A program made the position numbers and the translations under genes. Below, in pieces: positions 15,924 through 19,035 of a stretch of DNA of 19,035 bases. Under the pieces are notes generated by a model. The model did no database searches. It was given only the letters and a program-made list of their open reading frames with translations, and was not told where the DNA came from. This DNA is from Fidelibacterota bacterium SCGC AAA160-B08. GTDB taxonomy: Bacteria > Fidelibacterota > Marinisomatia > Marinisomatales > Marinisomataceae. Numbering within the stretch: position 1 is the first letter of the stretch; each line of letters begins with the position of its first letter. The stretch is taken from NCBI GenBank assembly GCA_000402755.1, contig AQSD01000010.1:1-19035 (forward strand), written 5' to 3'.

Positions 15924-17495
15924 TTATAGTTCCCTATATGCTTTAATTGTTAAAAAATCTTCTAAGTTTTCTGATAAAGTAATTTCTTCTAAAATAGATC
16001 TTGCTCTACTAAAATTACCATTATGAAAAGTATCTTTACCAACTTCATTCTTTACATTTTGAAATTCTTCATCTAAACAAGACAAGAATAAGCTTTTATC
16101 AACAATCTTTCCATTATCTAACTTGTTTTTATGTTTTATCCATTGCCATATAGATGCTCTAGAGATTTCTGCTGTAGCAGCATCTTCCATCAATCCATAA
16201 ATAGCCGTACATCCTACCCCACTAAGCCATGATTCGATATACCTCAAACTAATTCTAATGTTTAAACGTAAACATTCTTCTGTGCTAACTCCGCTATATC
16301 CAGATAGTAAATCTTGAGCACTAACAATATCTTCTGTTATAAAATCTAACTGATTTGTTTGTGATTGCTTAAAATTTTCATGAAAAATCTCATTAACAAA
16401 ATCAGCAAGTCCGGGATGTGCTATCCAGGTTCCATCATGCCCATTTTCAATTTCAAACAACTTATCTTTTCTTACTTTATTCAAAATTCTTTGATTCTCT
16501 TCGCGGTCTTTAGAGGGAACAAAAGCAGCCATTCCACCCATTCCAAATGCTCCTCTTTTATGACATGTGTTTACTAGTAAAGTAGAGTACGATGATAAAA
16601 ATGACTTATCCATTGTAATTAGCTGTCGATCAGGTAATACTTTATCTGGAAACGCTTGTAATGTTTTGATATAACTAAAAATATAATCCCATCTACCACA
16701 ATTCAATCCCACGATATGATCTTTTAAATAATATAAAATCTCTTCCATTTGAAAAACTGCTGGCAAGGTTTCTATCAACAAAGTTACTCTTACTGTACCT
16801 CTATCAAGATTGAGTTCATCTTCACAGAAACATATTATCTGGCTCCATAGTTCTGCTTCTTTATAAGATTCTAATTTTGGAATATAAAAGTAAGGTCCTG
16901 TACCAAAACTTTTCAACGCTTGATGATTGTGGAATAGATACATCGCAAAATCTACCAAACCCCCATACATTGGTGTACCATCTACAACAATATGCTTTTC
17001 TTTCAAATGAAGCCCTCTTACTCGACACATTAGAGTCGCAGGATTTGAATTTAAGTTATACTTTTTTAAAGTAACGCGATGTTCAAATGATATAGTTCGA
17101 TGCGCAGCATCTCGCATATTAACCATTCCATTTTGGATGTTTTCCCAAGTTGGAGATAATGAGTCTTCAAAATCTGCCATAAATACATTTACATTTGCGT
17201 TCAAAGCATTGATTATCATTTTTCTATCGACAGGTCCTGTGATCTCTAATTTTCTATTAAGTAAATCTGTTGGGATGTCTCTGACCTTCCACGCAGACTC
17301 ACGAATTTCTTTAGTTTCAGGATCAAATCCAGGTAAGATTCCGGAGTCTACCAATCCTTGATTACTTTTTCTTTCAATAAGAACGTCATCAATTTTGGTA
17401 TTAAAATTTTTATGAAGTTTTTCTAGCAGCAATTGTGCATCATCAGAAAAGATGTCTGATGCTTGACTTGAAATTTCTTTTAAAAAGTGTAGAAT
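15924..17495 (-). CDS. aceB: Malate synthase A, probable AUU start
   Basis: Condenses glyoxylate with acetyl-CoA to malate, second step of the glyoxylate shunt. Hallmarks are ITGPVDRKMIINALNA, VFMADFEDSLSP, CRVRGLHL, the magnesium-site LLIETLPAVFQM and NCGRWDYIFSYIK, and MEDAATAEISR with the catalytic aspartate. The first ATG/GTG/TTG in frame is a TTG at 17432 (502 residues), but homology continues upstream: SDIFSDDAQLLLEKL aligns with the N-terminal helix of E. coli AceB (ILTAEAVEFLTEL), so that start is too late. Upstream, the frame is open only to the TAA at 17501-17499 and has no ATG, GTG or TTG. ATT at 17495, six bases after an AGGGGGG run, gives 523 residues and is my choice; ATT at 17474 is the alternative. 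Function is certain, the start is inferred. Confidence 0.93.
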   Translation of the reverse strand: MLHFLKEISSQASDIFSDDAQLLLEKLHKNFNTKIDDVLIERKSNQGLVDSGILPGFDPETKEIRESAWKVRDIPTDLLNRKLEITGPVDRKMIINALNANVNVFMADFEDSLSPTWENIQNGMVNMRDAAHRTISFEHRVTLKKYNLNSNPATLMCRVRGLHLKEKHIVVDGTPMYGGLVDFAMYLFHNHQALKSFGTGPYFYIPKLESYKEAELWSQIICFCEDELNLDRGTVRVTLLIETLPAVFQMEEILYYLKDHIVGLNCGRWDYIFSYIKTLQAFPDKVLPDRQLITMDKSFLSSYSTLLVNTCHKRGAFGMGGMAAFVPSKDREENQRILNKVRKDKLFEIENGHDGTWIAHPGLADFVNEIFHENFKQSQTNQLDFITEDIVSAQDLLSGYSGVSTEECLRLNIRISLRYIESWLSGVGCTAIYGLMEDAATAEISRASIWQWIKHKNKLDNGKIVDKSLFLSCLDEEFQNVKNEVGKDTFHNGNFSRARSILEEITLSENLEDFLTIKAYREL

Positions 17496-17514
17496 AACTT
17501 ACCCCCCTAAGTTA
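17495..17514 (-). promoter_or_regulatory. Inverted repeat enclosing the malate synthase Shine-Dalgarno
   Basis: On the coding strand TAACTTA (17514-17508) and TAAGTTA (17501-17495) are perfect 7-bp complements around a loop of six G. The loop is the only Shine-Dalgarno candidate, and the last A of the right arm is the first base of the proposed ATT start. As DNA it could be an operator for a dimeric repressor; as RNA, a small hairpin displaying or hiding the ribosome site. A further TAACTTA lies upstream at 17542-17536. Confidence 0.5.
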
Positions 17515-17535
17515 AATCTAAATAATTGTCTACTT

Positions 17536-17542
17536 TAAGTTA
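17536..17542 (-). repeat. Third copy of the TAACTTA half-site
   Basis: A second direct copy of TAACTTA, 28 bases upstream of the copy forming the left arm of the hairpin and also complementary to its right arm. It may be an extra regulator half-site or an alternative pairing partner. The 7-mer occurs elsewhere in the window (for example 6568-6574 just upstream of pip), so only the clustering is informative. Confidence 0.35.
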
Positions 17543-17558
17543 CTGAAAATATAAGAAC

Positions 17559-18845
17559 CTATGACAATTTCTTTGCCATGGCTTCACCTTCAGCCAAATC
17601 TACTTTAGAAAATACATAAGCACCTAATACAAGAAGTATAATAATAGATTGGAATCCAATGCGAGCCGCGAGCTGTTGATCTGCAATAGCATTGTTTATT
17701 AGTACTGTAACCGAACCCATAAGTATAGGTCCAAATACTGCCGCAAACTTACCCCACATATTAAAAAAGCCAAAAAACTCAGCAGATTTATTCTCAGGAA
17801 TAATACGAGAATACAAACTTCTACTAAGTGTTTGAATTCCTCCTTGAAAACAACCAATTAATCCTGCTAAAATATAAAAATGCCATGCTTCTGTAACAAA
17901 ATATGCACCCATAATAATGAAAATATATGCCACAATAGCTGTATAGATTCCATTCTTTATACCCACTTTATCTGAAAATTTTACATAAAGTAGCGTAGCA
18001 AAAAATGCAACAAATTGAACAAGAACAAGTGCTCCCATAATAGACGTTTGACCGAAACCAAGGTTAATACCAAAATTTGCTGCCATTCTAACTGTTGTAT
18101 CTACCCCATCGATATAGAGCCAATAAGCTAATAAGAAAGTAGCTACTACTTTTAAATTTTTGATTTCATTAAAGGTAGATTTAAACTGATTTATTCCTTC
18201 TTTAACAGCATCAACAACACCTTTTGTTTCAGAATCTTTTTCTTCATCCACAAATAGAATAAGAGGTATAGAAAATAATGCCCACCATATTCCAACAGAT
18301 ATAAAAGACCATTGAATTGCAGCAGTACTATCCGCTAAGCCAAAAGATTCAGGATAAGATAACATTAAAAAATTGATTACAATGAGTATGCCTCCCCCAA
18401 GATATCCTAAAGAGTATCCTAAAGCAGAAACATAATCTACTGTCTTTTCATTACTAACACTCGGCAACAAAGAGTCGTAGAAAGTGTTAGCGCCTGAAAA
18501 TCCAATAGTAGAGAAGATATAAACCAATAAAGCTATCGGCCACATGCCTTGCGCAACAAAGCCTAAGCCTACCGTCATTACGATACCCAAAAATGCAAAA
18601 AATATTAAAAATCTTTTTTTATAGCTTCCTCTGTCTGCGATTGCACCAAGAAATGGTGCTAACAATGCAACGATAATAGATGCTATAGAATTTCCCAACC
18701 CTAAGTAAAAAGTACTAATTGATAGATTATTTGGATCTGACCAATATTGAGAGAAGAAAATTGGGAAAAATCCCGCCATAACAGTAGTGGCAAATGCAGA
18801 ATTTGCCCAATCATATAAAGCCCAACTATAAACTTTTTTTTGAAT
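17559..18845 (-). CDS. UMF1-family MFS transporter, probable AUU start
   Basis: Polytopic inner-membrane permease of the UMF1 branch of the major facilitator superfamily (related to yeast Atg22 effluxers); bacterial substrates are unknown. About twelve helices are visible, with the MFS loop GAIADRGSYKKR between helices 2 and 3 and TLSRSLYSRIIPENKSAEFFGF in the second half. The first in-frame ATG is at 18779, but the strongly conserved N-terminus SWALYDWANSAFATTV of helix 1 is encoded upstream of it. Between it and the in-frame TAG at 18860-18858 there is no ATG, GTG or TTG. ATT at 18845, six bases after AGGAAGGG, gives the sequence Met-QKKVYSWALYDW, which is the family's normal N-terminus length (428 residues). 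ATT at 18848, overlapping the der stop, is the other choice. Confidence 0.88.
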   Translation of the reverse strand: MQKKVYSWALYDWANSAFATTVMAGFFPIFFSQYWSDPNNLSISTFYLGLGNSIASIIVALLAPFLGAIADRGSYKKRFLIFFAFLGIVMTVGLGFVAQGMWPIALLVYIFSTIGFSGANTFYDSLLPSVSNEKTVDYVSALGYSLGYLGGGILIVINFLMLSYPESFGLADSTAAIQWSFISVGIWWALFSIPLILFVDEEKDSETKGVVDAVKEGINQFKSTFNEIKNLKVVATFLLAYWLYIDGVDTTVRMAANFGINLGFGQTSIMGALVLVQFVAFFATLLYVKFSDKVGIKNGIYTAIVAYIFIIMGAYFVTEAWHFYILAGLIGCFQGGIQTLSRSLYSRIIPENKSAEFFGFFNMWGKFAAVFGPILMGSVTVLINNAIADQQLAARIGFQSIIILLVLGAYVFSKVDLAEGEAMAKKLS

Positions 18846-18847
18846 AA

Positions 18848-19035
18848 TTATCCCTTCCTAACAGACAACTTAATTGTTATACCATCTAAATCAAAAGATT
18901 CTCTAATCTGATTATGTAAATATCGCTTATAAGCAACAGTAATCAGCTTAGGATAATTACAAAAAAAAGCAAAAATTGGTGGCAAAAATTGTACTTGATC
19001 TACAAATTTTAGCCTAATTGACTTTCCTTGCAATG
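18848..19035 (-). CDS. der: Ribosome-assembly GTPase Der (EngA), C-terminal KH-like domain only
   Basis: The last 61 or so residues of a protein that continues beyond the right edge. The pattern KSIRLKFVDQVQ, then LPPIFAFFCNYPKL, then YKRYLHNQIRESFDLDGITIKL followed by a short basic tail, is the RNA-binding KH-like C-terminal domain of Der, a double GTPase needed for 50S ribosome assembly (family consensus: PP-x-F-x-x-F and YKRYLENQ-x-R). The two GTPase domains lie outside the window. A TTG at 19033 is in frame but is internal, not a start. The stop lies within the ribosome site of the next gene. Confidence 0.9.
   Translation of the reverse strand, partial: LQGKSIRLKFVDQVQFLPPIFAFFCNYPKLITVAYKRYLHNQIRESFDLDGITIKLSVRKG
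18852..18859 (-). promoter_or_regulatory. Strong Shine-Dalgarno for the UMF1 transporter
   Basis: AGGAAGGG inside the last codons of der. It ends six bases before the ATT at 18845 and decides the start of the transporter gene, because no standard start codon lies within reach. It also implies translational coupling to der, whose TAA (18850-18848) is two bases before the ATT. Confidence 0.6.

Noticed and set aside
17441..17443. ATG just upstream of the malate synthase TTG
   Set aside because: It is in another frame and meets a stop after six codons, so it cannot start malate synthase.
1..19035. tRNA, rRNA, CRISPR array, insertion sequence
   Set aside because: No cloverleaf-like segment, regularly spaced repeats, transposase frame or terminal inverted repeats were found on either strand; gaps between genes are too short for most of these.

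Overview
This is a compact, strongly AT-rich bacterial chromosome segment with 20 protein-coding genes (two cut by the window ends). No RNA gene, insertion sequence or CRISPR array was seen, and no intergenic stretch exceeds about 100 bases. Short gaps, many one- to four-base overlaps, a sodium-dependent transporter and AT richness suggest a streamlined marine heterotroph. The DUF5683-type protein, UMF1-type transporter, AMIN-like secreted protein and flavour of the AlaRS point to the FCB superphylum; a Marinimicrobia (SAR406)-like lineage is my best guess, but this is inference only.

Layout. 1-4953 (minus): tightly packed alaS - PPC-domain protein - ridA - DUF5683-type membrane protein - sodium:neurotransmitter-symporter-type transporter (cut at the left edge). 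5000-5617 (plus): exported AMIN-like protein, converging with one base to spare on a prolyl iminopeptidase (minus). 6659-9422 (plus): three-gene proton-translocating transhydrogenase operon pntAA-pntAB-pntB, then an NADP-dependent MDR reductase ending in a clear intrinsic terminator (10579-10611). 10624-11744 (plus): a phage-type Gp157 protein and an ICMT-like membrane methyltransferase. 11793-14576 (minus): acyl-CoA thioesterase - leucyl aminopeptidase - small two-helix membrane protein - RecB/Cas4-type nuclease. 14645-17495 (minus): the glyoxylate shunt pair malate synthase and isocitrate lyase. 17559-19035 (minus): UMF1-family transporter behind the 3' end of der.

How the genes fit together. 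The metabolic core is acetate/fatty-acid carbon assimilation (glyoxylate shunt, acyl-CoA thioesterase), NADPH supply from the proton gradient (transhydrogenase) beside an NADPH-type reductase, and peptide/amino-acid use (aminopeptidase, iminopeptidase, sodium-coupled transporter).

The most unusual signals are at translation starts and in one leader. Both malate synthase and the UMF1 transporter have conserved N-terminal residues encoded upstream of any in-frame ATG, GTG or TTG. In each, an ATT codon sits exactly six bases after a G-rich Shine-Dalgarno run, suggesting AUU initiation. The malate synthase Shine-Dalgarno is a six-G loop inside a perfect 7-bp inverted repeat abutting the ATT, with a third copy of the half-site upstream: a candidate operator or RNA switch controlling the glyoxylate shunt. 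Second, a Gp157 protein and a RecB/Cas4-like nuclease, both phage-type, lie near each other without other phage genes.
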